From: Corynebacterium freneyi
Lineage (GTDB): Bacteria; Actinomycetota; Actinomycetes; Mycobacteriales; Mycobacteriaceae
Direction: 5' to 3'
NCBI RefSeq assembly: GCF_030408835.1
Contig: NZ_CP047357.1
Span: 1,240,001 to 1,304,000 of the forward strand
Length of the DNA: 64,000 nucleotides
The translations under genes and the position numbers were made by a program. A model generated the notes under the pieces. The model searched no databases. It was given only the letters and a program-made list of their open reading frames with translations, and was not told the origin of the DNA. Positions 33,335 through 42,884 of this stretch are shown here, in pieces (position 1 is the first letter of the stretch; every line of letters begins with the position of its first letter).

Positions 33335-34330
33335 ATGGGTGAGGCACTGACGACGGCTTCCGGAGGGCCCGCGGATCACGCGGACCGCCGGGGGCCGTCG
33401 TCGCCGCTCTCCGACGCATTGTCCCCGAACCTCGAGGCGGTGCTGGGAGACTTCCTCGACCACCTCGAACATGTCCGGGGACTCGCGCCGCGCACCATCC
33501 GCGCGTACCGGGCCGACCTCGTGCCCTTGCTCGCGGGCATCGACGACATCGGCGAACTCGACGTTCGCGTCATCCGGGCCCACCTCGGCGCCAAGCATCG
33601 GGCGGGTGCGGCTCGTTCGTCCCTGGCCCGGGCCGTGACCTCCATCCGCCGGTTCGGGGCCTGGGCGGTCTCGGCGGGGCTTCTCGACGTCGACCCCGCC
33701 GCCCGCGTGACCGGACCCCGCCCGCATCGCCACCTTCCCGAGATCCTCACCGTCGACCAAGCCGACGCCATGCTCGACGGGAAGGGGGGAGAGGGAGAGG
33801 TCGCTTCCGGCGAAAACGCCACTCCCGCACGGCGGGCGCTGGCCCTGCGGGACCGGGCGTTGATGGAGATCCTCTACGCGGCCGGCATTCGAGTGGGCGA
33901 GTTGTGCGCCCTTGACGTCGGCGACGTCGATCTGGCCCGCGGCACCCTCACCGTCACGGGCAAAGGCGACAAGCAGCGCACCGTCCCCTTCGGCGAACCT
34001 GCGGCCCGCGCCATCGAGAACTGGATCGGCGCCCGCGACGAGGTGGCCGCCGGAGAGAACCCGGCCCTGTTCCTCGGGGCCCGCGGCGGGCGGCTGGATC
34101 CCCGTCAGGCCCGCCGCATCGTCCACGCGGCGACGTCGGAGGCCGGGGCGGACCTGTCCCCGCACGGGCTGCGCCACACCGCAGCCACGCACATGGTCGA
34201 AGGTGGCGCCGATCTGCGCGTCGTGCAGGAGATGCTCGGCCACGCGTCGCTGGGCACGACGCAGATTTACACCCACGTCTCCACCGACCGGCTGCGCGAG
34301 GCGCACCGCCGGGCCCACCCCCGGGCGTGA
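33335..34330 (+). CDS. xerC: Tyrosine recombinase XerC
   Basis: Site-specific recombinase (331 residues) that with XerD resolves chromosome dimers at dif. Catalytic residues are Arg186 (GIRVGEL), Lys210 (GKGDKQR), His277 and Arg280 (HGLRH), His303 (LGHAS) and Tyr312 (IYTHV). The N-terminal SAM-like DNA-binding domain begins FLDHLEHVRGLAPRTIRAYRADL. An acidic, Gly-rich insertion (about residues 150-165) separates the two domains. I chose the ATG at 33335 because a TANNNT box precedes it; an in-frame start at 33236 would lie inside the putative structured leader. Confidence 0.95.
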   Translation: MGEALTTASGGPADHADRRGPSSPLSDALSPNLEAVLGDFLDHLEHVRGLAPRTIRAYRADLVPLLAGIDDIGELDVRVIRAHLGAKHRAGAARSSLARAVTSIRRFGAWAVSAGLLDVDPAARVTGPRPHRHLPEILTVDQADAMLDGKGGEGEVASGENATPARRALALRDRALMEILYAAGIRVGELCALDVGDVDLARGTLTVTGKGDKQRTVPFGEPAARAIENWIGARDEVAAGENPALFLGARGGRLDPRQARRIVHAATSEAGADLSPHGLRHTAATHMVEGGADLRVVQEMLGHASLGTTQIYTHVSTDRLREAHRRAHPRA

Positions 34331-34351
34331 GCGGGCCCTTCCCTCAGCCCC

Positions 34352-34888
34352 TCACTCCACGGGTTTCAACACGATCGGCCTGAGCCACAGCAAATCCAGC
34401 GGATTGAGGTAATCCCGACCCCGCAGCGCGCCCCAATGCAGGCCGGGGTCCTGGCCGGCCTCCAACGTCCCGATCACGTCACCCCGGCGCACCCGATCAC
34501 CGCGACGCACCGACCACCGCACCGGCTGATAGGTGGTGCGGATGCCGTCGGCGTGCATCACCGACACCGTCGGCGTCCCCGCCACCATCCCGGCGAAGTG
34601 CACGACACCGTCACCCGAGGCTCGCACGGCCGATCCGATCGGCGCCGCCAGATCCACGCCCCGGTGTCCGGGCAGCCAGCGTTGGGCCGGCGGATCGTAG
34701 GGCGTGACGACGTCGCCCGGCACCGGTTTGGCGTGCTCTATCGCTGAGATGCCGCCGGAGCGAGGGGCGGCATCGGCCACCGTGGATTCCGGAATGACGG
34801 AAATGCAGACAAAGAGCGAGCAGCACAGGACAATGCACAGGCACCGGGCCAGCGATCGAATGGCCGTATGTTGGAGGGGCGCGGTCAC
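34352..34888 (-). CDS. Secreted M23/LytM-like protein
   Basis: A 178-residue exported protein. A signal peptide (basic start, hydrophobic core CLCIVLCCSLFVCISVI, likely cut after ADA) precedes a LytM (peptidase M23) domain. Motif HRGVDLAAP (His and Asp ligands) and a middle His (VMHADG) are present, but the second metal motif reads GLHWGALRG, with only one His instead of the usual HxH. The protein may therefore be a non-catalytic or altered M23, as in some actinobacterial relatives next to rpsB. GTG at 34888 chosen since it directly precedes the signal peptide; an upstream start at 34993 would add 35 polar residues. Confidence 0.8.
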   Translation of the reverse strand: MTAPLQHTAIRSLARCLCIVLCCSLFVCISVIPESTVADAAPRSGGISAIEHAKPVPGDVVTPYDPPAQRWLPGHRGVDLAAPIGSAVRASGDGVVHFAGMVAGTPTVSVMHADGIRTTYQPVRWSVRRGDRVRRGDVIGTLEAGQDPGLHWGALRGRDYLNPLDLLWLRPIVLKPVE

Positions 34889-34911
34889 GGCCTCAGATGA
34901 CCGTGAAGGTC

Positions 34912-34925
34912 GGCCGTCGTCAAGC
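34912..34925 (-). repeat. Intergenic 14-mer GCTTGACGACGGCC, copy 3
   Basis: Exact match on the minus strand, 24 bases upstream of the start of the M23-like gene. Confidence 0.8.
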
Positions 34926-34983
34926 GAAAAAGCCCGGCCCCGACGCCCGATTGTGGATAAAAGTCGACCTGTGGATGAGCCCG

Positions 34984-35013
34984 TTGGCGCCACCAGCGGC
35001 GTTGCGCTAAACT
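34984..35013 (+). promoter_or_regulatory. Probable promoter of rpsB
   Basis: TTGGCG (34984-34989), 18-base spacer, TAAACT (35008-35013). It predicts a leader of about 220 bases. Confidence 0.55.
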
Positions 35014-35019
35014 ACCCCC

Positions 35020-35242
35020 CGCAGTGTGCCCGGACGACCCGGGCACGCTGACTTCGCGCGCCGCACATCGCAGCCCACGTCGCCGGGTGCCCGGTCACAA
35101 CCGGGAGGCGACGCAGGTTCCAGCGGCGCCAGGGTGCGGAGAAAACCCGCACGCGACATCAACCGAACATCAATCAGAAAGCGAGGAAGGGAAGCAGCCG
35201 CGGTCCTAGTCAGACCGGACGAGAGGCCTTCCCTGAATTCAC
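35020..35242 (+). ncRNA. Long 5' leader of rpsB with a strong hairpin
   Basis: CAGTGTGCCCG (35022-35032) pairs with CGGGCACGCTG (35040-35050) over 11 positions including one G-U pair, with a seven-base loop, right at the expected 5' end. The other ~190 bases hold no gene. S2 controls its own leader in several phyla, so this may be a feedback site, but I cannot match a known S2 leader family. Confidence 0.4.
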
Positions 35243-36046
35243 ATGGCTGTCGTTTCCATGCGCGAACTCCTCGACGCCGGCGTCCACTTCGGACACCAGA
35301 CGCGTCGCTGGAACCCCAAGATGAAGCGCTTCATCTTCACCGACCGCAACGGCATCTACATCATCGACCTGCAGCAGACGCTGACCTACATCGATGAGGC
35401 CTACGAGTTCGTCAAGGAGACCGTCGCCCACGGCGGCAACATCCTCTTCGTCGGCACCAAGAAGCAGGCCCAGGAGGCCGTGCAGAACGAGGCCGAGCGC
35501 GTCGACATGCCCTACGTCAACCACCGTTGGCTCGGCGGCATGCTCACCAACTTCTCCACCGTCTCCAAGCGTCTGGCCCGCCTGAAGGAGCTTCAGGCCA
35601 TGGACGCCGCCGAGAACGGCTACGAGGGGCGCACCAAGAAGGAAATCCTCATGCTGACCCGCGAGCGCACCAAGCTGGAGCGCACCCTGGGCGGCATCCG
35701 CGACATGGCCAAGGTCCCCTCGGCCCTGTGGATCGTCGACACCAACAAGGAGCACATCGCCGTCTCCGAGGCGAAGAAGCTCAACATCCCGGTCGTCGCC
35801 ATCCTGGACACCAACTGCGACCCGGACGACGTCGACTACCCGATCCCGGGCAACGACGACGCCATCCGCTCCGCCACCGTCCTGACCCGCATCATCTCCT
35901 CCGCCGTGGAGGAGGGCCGCCGCGTCCGCGCCGAGCGCGAGACCGCCGCCAACCGCGAGGCCGCCGGTGACGCCCCGGTCGAGGCTCCCGCCGCCGAGGC
36001 CACCGAGGCTCCGGCCGAGCAGGCCGAGACCCCGGCCGCCGAGTAG
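35243..36046 (+). CDS. rpsB: 30S ribosomal protein S2
   Basis: Small-subunit protein (267 residues). The start [26 protein letters not shown] and the blocks [14 protein letters not shown] and [23 protein letters not shown] are signature S2 sequence. The last ~35 residues are an Ala/Glu/Pro-rich tail as in other actinobacteria. tsf follows after 111 bases that hold a small terminator-like hairpin. Confidence 0.98.
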   Translation: MAVVSMRELLDAGVHFGHQTRRWNPKMKRFIFTDRNGIYIIDLQQTLTYIDEAYEFVKETVAHGGNILFVGTKKQAQEAVQNEAERVDMPYVNHRWLGGMLTNFSTVSKRLARLKELQAMDAAENGYEGRTKKEILMLTRERTKLERTLGGIRDMAKVPSALWIVDTNKEHIAVSEAKKLNIPVVAILDTNCDPDDVDYPIPGNDDAIRSATVLTRIISSAVEEGRRVRAERETAANREAAGDAPVEAPAAEATEAPAEQAETPAAE

Positions 36047-36078
36047 TTTCGCGGGGACGGGAAACCGTCGATGTGGGA

Positions 36079-36101
36079 GACTGTCCGCACGGACAGTCTT
36101 T
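36079..36101 (+). terminator. Attenuator-like hairpin between rpsB and tsf
   Basis: GACTGTCC (36079-36086) pairs perfectly with GGACAGTC (36091-36098) around a GCAC loop, followed by TTT. Its weak U-run suggests partial read-through from rpsB to tsf. Confidence 0.65.
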
Positions 36102-36157
36102 CCGGGCCGCATCCCGACGGCCCATCCGACAAACGACACCAAGGAGGATCGCCGCAC

Positions 36158-36985
36158 ATGGCGAATTTCACCGCCGCCGACGTCAAGAAGCTCCGCGAGC
36201 TCACCGGCTCCGGCATGAAGGCCTGCAAGGACGCCCTGGTCGAGACCGAGGGTGACTTCGACAAGGCCGTCGAGATCCTGCGCATCAAGGGCGCCAAGGA
36301 CGTGGGCAAGCGTGCCGAGCGCACCGCCGCCGAGGGCCTCATCGCCGTCTCCGGCAACACCATGGTCGAGGTCAACTCCGAGACCGACTTCGTGGCCAAG
36401 AACGCCGAGTTCATCGAGTTCGCCAACAAGGTCGCGGAGGCCGCCGCCAAGGTCAAGGCCAACTCCCAGGAGGAGCTCGCCGCCGCCGACCTCGACGGCC
36501 AGTCCGCCGCCGACGCCACCCAGGAGCTGTCCGCCAAGATCGGCGAGAAGCTCGAGCTGCGTCGCGCCGTGACCCTCGAGGGCGACGACGTCGCCGTGTA
36601 CCTGCACCGTCGCTCCGCCGACCTGCCCGCCAGCGTCGGCGTGCTCGTCGCCTACACCGGCTCCGGCGAGGAGGCCCAGCAGGCCGCCCACGTCGCCGCC
36701 ATGCAGGTCGCCGCGCTCAAGGCGCAGTACCTCACCCGCGAGGACGTCCCGGCCGAGCGCGTCGATGCCGAGCGCACCGTCCTGGAGAACATCACCCGCG
36801 AGGAGGGCAAGCCGGAGGCCGCCCTGCCGAAGATCGTCGAGGGTCGCCTCAACGGCTTCTTCAAGGACATCGCCCTCCTGGACCAGGCGTCCGTCGCCGA
36901 CTCCAAGAAGACCGTCAAGCAGCTGATGGACGAGGCCGGCGTCACGCTGACCGGTTTCGCCCGCTTCGAGGTCGGCCAGCACTAA
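36158..36985 (+). CDS. tsf: Elongation factor Ts
   Basis: Nucleotide exchange factor for EF-Tu (275 residues). The N-terminal UBA-like domain ([20 protein letters not shown]) is followed by the TDFVAKN motif (about 76-82) that contacts EF-Tu, then the core and the C-terminal dimerisation region. ATG at 36158 chosen because AAGGAGG (36141-36147), an unusually strong ribosome site for this window, precedes it by ten bases. Confidence 0.98.
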   Translation: MANFTAADVKKLRELTGSGMKACKDALVETEGDFDKAVEILRIKGAKDVGKRAERTAAEGLIAVSGNTMVEVNSETDFVAKNAEFIEFANKVAEAAAKVKANSQEELAAADLDGQSAADATQELSAKIGEKLELRRAVTLEGDDVAVYLHRRSADLPASVGVLVAYTGSGEEAQQAAHVAAMQVAALKAQYLTREDVPAERVDAERTVLENITREEGKPEAALPKIVEGRLNGFFKDIALLDQASVADSKKTVKQLMDEAGVTLTGFARFEVGQH

Positions 36986-37004
36986 AGGCCGCCGCGACAG
37001 CGCA

Positions 37005-37047
37005 GGGGCGGGCCCCGGACCTTCGTCGGTTCGGGGCCCGCCCCTTT
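37005..37047 (+). terminator. Intrinsic terminator after tsf
   Basis: GGGGCGGGCCCCG (37005-37017) pairs with CGGGGCCCGCCCC (37032-37044), with three further pairs inside, then TTT. One of the most stable hairpins in the window. Confidence 0.85.
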
Positions 37048-37097
37048 GCGCGTGTACCATCTGCGATAGCCGATTACCCCGCACAGAAAGAAGGGTC

Positions 37098-37832
37098 ATG
37101 ACCGACACCACCGAAAAGGACGCCCGCACCGGTTTCCGGCGAGTGATGCTGAAGCTGGGCGGTGAAATGTTCGGTGGCGGCTCCGTGGGCGTCGACCCCA
37201 ACGTGGTCGAAAACGTCGCCCGCCAGATCGCCGAGGTCGCCCGCGCGGGCACCGAGGTGTGCGTCGTCATCGGCGGCGGCAACTTCTTCCGCGGCGCGCA
37301 GCTGCAGCAGCGCGGCATGGATCGCGCGCGCTCCGACTACATGGGCATGCTGGGCACCGTCATGAACTGCCTTGCGCTGCAGGACTTCCTGGAGCAGCAG
37401 GGCGTGGACTCGCGGGTGCAGACGGCCATTCAGATGACGCAGGTCGCCGAGCCGTACTTGCCGCTGCGCGCCAAGCGTCACCTGGAGAAGGGCCGCGTCG
37501 TCATTTTCGGCGCCGGCATGGGCATGCCGTACTTCTCGACGGACACCACCGCCGCCCAGCGAGCCCTGGAGATCGGGTGCGACGTGCTGCTGATGGCCAA
37601 GGCGGTCGACGGGGTGTACTCCGACGATCCGCGCGAGAACCCGGACGCCGAGATGTTCGACCACATCACCCACCGCGAGGTCATCGAGCGCGAGCTGCGC
37701 GTCGCCGATGCGACGGCCTTTTCGCTGTGCATGGACAACGACATGCCGATCCTGGTGTTCAATCTGCTCACGGACGGCAACATCGCCCGCGCCGTGGCGG
37801 GCGAGCACATCGGCACGCTCGTGCGCAGCTGA
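37098..37832 (+). CDS. pyrH: Uridylate kinase
   Basis: UMP kinase (244 residues) of the amino-acid-kinase fold, making UDP from UMP and ATP. Visible: [14 protein letters not shown] (ATP site), GGGNFFRG (59-66) and [39 protein letters not shown] precedes the ATG. frr follows after 65 bases, the usual pairing. Confidence 0.97.
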   Translation: MTDTTEKDARTGFRRVMLKLGGEMFGGGSVGVDPNVVENVARQIAEVARAGTEVCVVIGGGNFFRGAQLQQRGMDRARSDYMGMLGTVMNCLALQDFLEQQGVDSRVQTAIQMTQVAEPYLPLRAKRHLEKGRVVIFGAGMGMPYFSTDTTAAQRALEIGCDVLLMAKAVDGVYSDDPRENPDAEMFDHITHREVIERELRVADATAFSLCMDNDMPILVFNLLTDGNIARAVAGEHIGTLVRS

Positions 37833-37897
37833 TAGATTAAAGACCCGTAACACCCGCAGGGGACGAGACCGACAGGTCCCAGATAGAAGAGGCGACG

Positions 37898-38455
37898 ATG
37901 ATCGACGAGACGCTGCTCGATGCAGAAGAGAAGATGGCCAACTCCGTGGAGCACTGCCGCGAGGAGTTGACCCACATCCGCACCGGCCGCGCGAATCCCG
38001 CGATGTTCAACGGCGTCATCGCCGAGTATTACGGCGCGCCGACCCCGATCACCCAGATGTCCACCATCTCGGTGCCGGAGCCGCGGATGCTCATCATCAA
38101 GCCGTACGAGCCGTCGGTCATGCAGGACATCGAAGATGCCATCCGCAACTCGGATCTGGGCGTCAACCCGACCAACGACGGCCAGGTTCTGCGCGTCACG
38201 GTGCCGCAGTTGACGGAGGAGCGTCGCCGCGAGATGACGAAGATCGCCAAGGGCAAGGGCGAGGACGCGAAGATCGCCATCCGCAACGTGCGCCGCAAGG
38301 GCATGGAGGCCCTGAAGAAGATCCAGAAGGACGGCGACGCGGGCGAGGACGAGGTGCAGACCGCCGAGAAGGAGCTCGACGGCGTCACCAAGAAGTACGT
38401 CGAGCAGGTCGATGCGCTCGTCGAGCGCAAGGAAGCCGAGCTGATGGAGGTCTAG
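37898..38455 (+). CDS. frr: Ribosome recycling factor
   Basis: Splits terminated ribosomes together with EF-G (185 residues, normal length). Begins [13 protein letters not shown] and contains the family blocks [34 protein letters not shown] and [29 protein letters not shown]. The C-terminal helix is highly charged as expected. cdsA follows after 48 bases. Confidence 0.98.
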   Translation: MIDETLLDAEEKMANSVEHCREELTHIRTGRANPAMFNGVIAEYYGAPTPITQMSTISVPEPRMLIIKPYEPSVMQDIEDAIRNSDLGVNPTNDGQVLRVTVPQLTEERRREMTKIAKGKGEDAKIAIRNVRRKGMEALKKIQKDGDAGEDEVQTAEKELDGVTKKYVEQVDALVERKEAELMEV

Positions 38456-38503
38456 GACCTCCGCTTTCCCGTATGCCCCCTTTTTTCACGAACCGGAGCT
38501 GAC

Positions 38504-39394
38504 GTGCCCTCGCCGAATTCCGAGCGCCTCATCGAGGAGCTCCGCCTTCCCAAGCCGCGCAATTCCGCGGGGCGCAACGTGCCCGTCGCCATCGGCATGG
38601 GCGTGTTGCTGGGTGCCCTGGTCATCGGTTCGCTGCTGCTCGGCCCGGTGGCGTGGTACGTCCTCGTCGCGGTGGCCGCGGCGGCGGCCACGTGGGAGGT
38701 GGCGCAGCGGTTGCGGGAGTCCGATTGGATGTTGCCGCGGCCGGTGCTGATCCTCGGCGGGCAGGCGATGATTTGGCTGTCGTGGCCGATGGGGGTGTCG
38801 GGCATCGCCGTGGGCCTGTTGGCCACGTTGATGGCGTTGCTGGTCAGCCGGTTGTTCTTGTACGGCGCGAACGAGGCGCCGCGGAACTGGCTTCGCGACG
38901 TCGGCGTGGGCTGTTTGGTGATCATGTGGATCCCGCTGTGCCTGGCGTTCGCCGCGAGCCTGGCGCACATGCCCACTCCGGGCGACGTGAATCCGGTGTG
39001 GGTGATCGTCACCTTCATGTTGTGCGTGGTCGCCAATGACGTCGGCGGCTACGTGGCCGGGGTGTTCTTCGGCAAGCATCCGATGGCGCCGGCGGTGAGC
39101 CCGAAGAAATCGTGGGAGGGTTTCGCGGGCTCGGTGGCCTTCGGCTCCGCGGTTGGTGCGGCGTCGGCGGTTCTGCTTCTCGACGCCCCGTGGTGGTTCG
39201 GCATGGTGCTCGGCATGGTGCTCGTCGTCGCCGCCACCCTCGGCGATCTCGTGGAGTCGCAGTTCAAGCGGGATCTGGGGATCAAGGACATGTCCGACCT
39301 GATCCCGGCCCACGGTGGCCTGATGGACCGCCTGGACGGCATGTTGCCGGCGGCGGCCATGGCCTGGATGATGTTGACGATCTTCGGCCTGTGA
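38504..39394 (+). CDS. cdsA: Phosphatidate cytidylyltransferase
   Basis: Membrane enzyme (296 residues) that makes CDP-diacylglycerol, the precursor of phosphatidylinositol, phosphatidylglycerol and cardiolipin. GTG start. About eight membrane helices. The catalytic CDP-alcohol signature SPKKSWEGFAGS and the C-terminal GDLVESQFKRDLGIKDMSDLIPAHGG with LMDRLD are intact. It closes the rpsB-tsf-pyrH-frr-cdsA block, an order shared by most actinobacteria. Confidence 0.95.
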   Translation: MPSPNSERLIEELRLPKPRNSAGRNVPVAIGMGVLLGALVIGSLLLGPVAWYVLVAVAAAAATWEVAQRLRESDWMLPRPVLILGGQAMIWLSWPMGVSGIAVGLLATLMALLVSRLFLYGANEAPRNWLRDVGVGCLVIMWIPLCLAFAASLAHMPTPGDVNPVWVIVTFMLCVVANDVGGYVAGVFFGKHPMAPAVSPKKSWEGFAGSVAFGSAVGAASAVLLLDAPWWFGMVLGMVLVVAATLGDLVESQFKRDLGIKDMSDLIPAHGGLMDRLDGMLPAAAMAWMMLTIFGL

Positions 39395-39430
39395 CGGCAG
39401 GGCCCCGGGGGCGGGGGAGGGGCCGGCGGG

Positions 39431-39847
39431 TCAGCCGCGCTTGTGGTTGCGCTTCATTTCGAACATCTTCCAGATGCCGGCGCAGGCCATGATGAGGCCG
39501 CCGATGATGGAGGCCAGCAGGAGACCCACGCCGAGCGGGAAGTTCCACGTCCACGCGAACAGGTTGAGCTCAACGGACTGCTGGTTCTGCATGATGAACA
39601 CCAGCAGCAGGATCAGCAGCAGGGCACCGACGATGAGGGCGACCCACGTACTCGACGCCGCGGTGCCCTGCTTGGCGGGTTTGGCGGGCTTGTCGTCGTG
39701 GAAGGGGGTGGGGGCCTTTTCCGTCGCCGGGGCGATCGCGGTGTCGTCGCTGCCCGGGGCGGGAGGGAGGTCCGCTGTGTTCTCTGCGGGCAGGGGGTAG
39801 TCGTCGCGGGAGCGCCCGGAGGCGGCGGGAAGGTCGTTTTCAGTCAT
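39431..39847 (-). CDS. LapA-domain membrane protein
   Basis: A 138-residue protein with a disordered Pro/Asp-rich N-terminal ~65 residues, two membrane helices (about 70-90 and 108-130) separated by the LapA/DUF1049 signature [32 protein letters not shown], and a short basic C-terminus. In Gram-negative bacteria LapA takes part in lipopolysaccharide assembly; the role in actinobacteria is not known. ATG at 39847 chosen; an ATG nine bases upstream is possible. Faces cdsA. Confidence 0.82.
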   Translation of the reverse strand: MTENDLPAASGRSRDDYPLPAENTADLPPAPGSDDTAIAPATEKAPTPFHDDKPAKPAKQGTAASSTWVALIVGALLLILLLVFIMQNQQSVELNLFAWTWNFPLGVGLLLASIIGGLIMACAGIWKMFEMKRNHKRG

Positions 39848-39913
39848 GCACACCATTCAACCTTGCCGTGCGGTTCGCCGCCAATGGTCGCAGCATGCGA
39901 TGATGAGGCCATC

Positions 39914-41011
39914 ATGACCAAGCAACTTCCGCTCGTCTTCAAGGCGCCCCGGCGCGGCATGCCCGACACCCACCTCGCGGACCTGGATGGTCCGGCCCTC
40001 AAGGAAGCGGTGAAGGATCTCGGCCTGCCGGCGTTCCGCGCCAATCAGATCGCCCGCCATTACTACGGCCGCCTCGAGGCGGACCCGGAGACCATGACGG
40101 ACCTGCCCGCCGCCGCCCGCGGCAAGGTCAAGGACGCGTTGTTCCCGCCTCTTCTGGAGCCGGTGCGGCACATTTCCTGCGATGACGGCGAGACCCGCAA
40201 GACCCTGTGGAAGGCCGGCGACGGCACGTTGCTGGAGTCGGTGCTGATGAAGTACCCGGATCGTGCGACGCTGTGCATTTCGTCGCAGGCAGGTTGCGGC
40301 ATGGCGTGTCCGTTCTGCGCGACCGGCCAGGGCGGTCTGCAGCGCAATCTGTCGACCGCGGAGATCATCGACCAGGTCCGCGAGGCCGCAGCCACCATGC
40401 GCGACGAGGGCGGTCGGTTGACGAACATCGTCTTCATGGGCATGGGCGAGCCCCTGGCCAATTACAAGCGCGTCGTCGCCGCGGTGCGCCGCATCACTGA
40501 CCCGGTGCCGGATGGTTTCGGCATTTCGCAGCGCAACGTCACGGTGTCGACGGTGGGGTTGGCGCCGGCGATCCGCAAGCTTGCCGACGAGGACCTGTCG
40601 GTGACGTTGGCGGTGAGCCTGCACACGCCGGACGACGAGCTGCGCGACACCCTGGTGCCCATCAACAATCGGTTCACCGTCGCCGAGGTGCTCGACGCCG
40701 CCCGCTACTACGCCGACAAGTCCGGACGTCGGGTATCCATCGAGTACGCGCTCATCCGCGACATCAACGACCAGGGGTGGCGCGCCGACATGCTGGGCAA
40801 GAAGCTGCACAAGGCCCTCGGATCTCGCGTCCACGTCAATCTCATCCCGCTCAACCCGACGCCGGGGTCGAAGTGGGACGCGTCGCCGAAGGAGCAGCAG
40901 GACGAGTTCGTCCGCCGCGTCCGCGAACAGGGCGTGCCCTGCACCGTGCGCGACACCCGCGGCAACGAGATCGCCGCGGCCTGTGGTCAGCTCGCAGCCG
41001 AGGGCGCCTGA
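39914..41011 (+). CDS. rlmN: Dual-specificity rRNA/tRNA methyltransferase RlmN
   Basis: Radical SAM enzyme (365 residues) that methylates C2 of A2503 in 23S rRNA and A37 of some tRNAs. The iron-sulfur cluster Cys are C128, C132 and C135 (CGMACPFC); the conserved upstream C121 (ATLCISSQ) and the methyl-carrying C357 near the C-terminus (AACGQL) are both there. Also GMGEPLANY and [13 protein letters not shown] at 39914 is the first start that leaves the divergent LapA gene free; the frame is open further upstream. Confidence 0.95.
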   Translation: MTKQLPLVFKAPRRGMPDTHLADLDGPALKEAVKDLGLPAFRANQIARHYYGRLEADPETMTDLPAAARGKVKDALFPPLLEPVRHISCDDGETRKTLWKAGDGTLLESVLMKYPDRATLCISSQAGCGMACPFCATGQGGLQRNLSTAEIIDQVREAAATMRDEGGRLTNIVFMGMGEPLANYKRVVAAVRRITDPVPDGFGISQRNVTVSTVGLAPAIRKLADEDLSVTLAVSLHTPDDELRDTLVPINNRFTVAEVLDAARYYADKSGRRVSIEYALIRDINDQGWRADMLGKKLHKALGSRVHVNLIPLNPTPGSKWDASPKEQQDEFVRRVREQGVPCTVRDTRGNEIAAACGQLAAEGA

Positions 41012-41037
41012 CCCACACGGTCGTCCCACGCGGACGC

Positions 41038-41075
41038 GAAAAACGCCCGCGCCGTGCGAACACGGTGCGGGCGTC
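41038..41075. terminator. Bidirectional terminator between rlmN and the DUF2631 gene
   Basis: ACGCCCGC-GCCGTG pairs with CACGGT-GCGGGCGT (41044-41075) over 14 positions with a CGAA tetraloop and one G-U pair. On the minus strand it is followed by TTTTT, so it is a canonical terminator for the DUF2631 gene and probably serves rlmN as well. Confidence 0.85.
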
Positions 41076-41102
41076 GTCGTCCCGGGGGACCTCCAGTGAG
41101 GA

Positions 41103-41576
41103 TTAGGCCTGGAGGGTCTTGCCCTTGTCCTCGTCGGTCGCCGGAATGCCGGCGGTCACCGGGGCCTGGGCCTTGTTCTTGCCGTAGGTCTCCGGGGTGT
41201 GGTTCCAGGCGCGCATCTGGGACTCGGTGAGCTCGGCGTAGACGCCGGTGCCGTTGAGCTGGTCGCTGGTCCACTGCGGCTCGACGTGGCCGAGCGGCTT
41301 GTTGTGGGCGGTGACGGTGCGGACCTGCTTGCCCTTCGGCGAGAAGGCGCGCAGCAGCAGGCCGATGGTGAAGAGCGCGGCGATGCCGATCAGCCAGATG
41401 TTCTCGACCTTGCCCGGGTGGTTGCCCCAGAGCATCGCGATCAGGAAGATCACGGAGATCCAGCCGGCCTTCTGCAGGGTCGCCTCGCTCAGGGCGCTCC
41501 AACCCCACTTGGCGGCGGGGACGTCGAGATTGCTGACGCCGTTGTAGAATTCTTCCTTCTTCTGTCCGTGGGCCAC
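41103..41576 (-). CDS. DUF2631 membrane protein
   Basis: A 157-residue protein with two membrane helices (about 38-55 and 60-76) joined by GNHPGKVEN, a conserved N-terminal [20 protein letters not shown] and a polar C-terminal half. DUF2631 is confined to mycolic-acid-type actinobacteria, where the gene often lies beside dxr as here (divergent). Function unknown. AGGAGGA precedes the ATG by a usual distance. Confidence 0.88.
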   Translation of the reverse strand: MAHGQKKEEFYNGVSNLDVPAAKWGWSALSEATLQKAGWISVIFLIAMLWGNHPGKVENIWLIGIAALFTIGLLLRAFSPKGKQVRTVTAHNKPLGHVEPQWTSDQLNGTGVYAELTESQMRAWNHTPETYGKNKAQAPVTAGIPATDEDKGKTLQA

Positions 41577-41735
41577 GGTAATCCTCCTGTTTGCGCCGTA
41601 CCTTCGCCGCCGCAGTGCCTGGTGTTGCTTGTGCTCGTCACGGTGTTCGTCACCGTCGCATCCGCGGCGGTCCCGCTAACGTGCATTTTGGCACACTCTC
41701 AGCGAATGTTGAGTATCGGGTGTAACAATACCCCA

Positions 41736-42884
41736 GTGAAGACCAGGATTCTCGTTCTCGGCAGCACCGGTTCCATCGGCACGCAGGCGCTGGAGGTGAT
41801 CGCCGACAATCCGGAACGGTTTGCCGTGGTCGGACTGGCCGCGGGCGGGGGGAACCCGGAATTGCTCGCCGCCCAGGCGAAGGCCCACGGCGTGTCGTTC
41901 GATCATGTCGCCTGCGCCGATCCGGCCGCCGCGGCGTCCATCGACGCATCCGTCCTCCACGGCCCCGACGCCGCCGAGCGTCTGGTTCGCGAGGTCGAGG
42001 CGGACGTCGTGCTCAATGCGCTGGTCGGTTCCATGGGGCTCGGGGCGACCCTCGCCGCCCTGGAGTCCGGGGCGCGTCTGGCGCTGGCGAACAAGGAATC
42101 CCTCGTGGCCGGTGGTTCGCTGGTCCTGCGCACCGCGCGGCCGGGCCAGCTGGTGCCGGTCGATTCGGAGCATTCCGCCATGGCCCAGTGTCTGCGGTCG
42201 GGCACCCTGGACGAGGTCGACCGGCTCGTGCTCACGGCCTCCGGCGGCCCGTTCCGCGGTTGGACCCGCGAGCAGCTGATGACCGCCACCCCCGAGCAGG
42301 CGGGCGCGCACCCGACGTGGTCGATGGGCCCCATGAACACCCTCAACTCGGCGTCGCTGGTGAACAAGGGTCTGGAACTCATCGAGGCATCCCTGCTTTT
42401 CGACGTTCCGGCCGATCGCATCGACGTCACCGTGCACCCGCAGTCGATCATCCATTCCATGGTGACCTTCATCGACGGGGCGACCATCGCGCAGGCGTCG
42501 CCGCCGTCGATGAAGCTGCCCATCGCCCTGGCCATGGGGTGGCCGGACCGCGTCGCCGACGCCCAGCCGGCGCTGGACTTCCGCGACGCGATGGATTGGC
42601 GTTTCGAACCCCTCGACGACGACGTCTTCCCGGCCGTGCGCCTGGCGCGCGAGTCGGTGACGGCGGGCGGTTGCACCCCGGCGGTGTACAACGCCGCCAA
42701 CGAAGAGGCCGCGGAGGCGTTCCTCGCAGGCCGCATCGCCTTCCCGCACATCGTCGACATCGTCGGGGAGACCCTCGACGCCATCGACGCGACGGCGCAG
42801 CCGCGCGACATCGCCGACGTCCTCGAAGTCGAGGGCCGGGCCCGGGCGCTGTCCACCGAGTTGGCGGATAGGCTGGCGCGGTGA
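41736..42884 (+). CDS. dxr: 1-deoxy-D-xylulose 5-phosphate reductoisomerase
   Basis: Second enzyme of the MEP isoprenoid pathway (382 residues), converting DXP to MEP with NADPH. The nucleotide-binding loop GSTGSIGTQ (8-16), [12 protein letters not shown], the active-site PVDSEHSAM and [23 protein letters not shown] are all clear. GTG start at 41736; an ATG 30 bases earlier is possible. The stop overlaps the GTG of the protease gene (GTGA), and ispG, another MEP gene, lies two genes on. Confidence 0.96.
   Translation: MKTRILVLGSTGSIGTQALEVIADNPERFAVVGLAAGGGNPELLAAQAKAHGVSFDHVACADPAAAASIDASVLHGPDAAERLVREVEADVVLNALVGSMGLGATLAALESGARLALANKESLVAGGSLVLRTARPGQLVPVDSEHSAMAQCLRSGTLDEVDRLVLTASGGPFRGWTREQLMTATPEQAGAHPTWSMGPMNTLNSASLVNKGLELIEASLLFDVPADRIDVTVHPQSIIHSMVTFIDGATIAQASPPSMKLPIALAMGWPDRVADAQPALDFRDAMDWRFEPLDDDVFPAVRLARESVTAGGCTPAVYNAANEEAAEAFLAGRIAFPHIVDIVGETLDAIDATAQPRDIADVLEVEGRARALSTELADRLAR

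Noticed and set aside
39443..39913. A long N-terminal extension of RlmN
   Set aside because: It overlaps the LapA gene on the other strand and is not RlmN-like.
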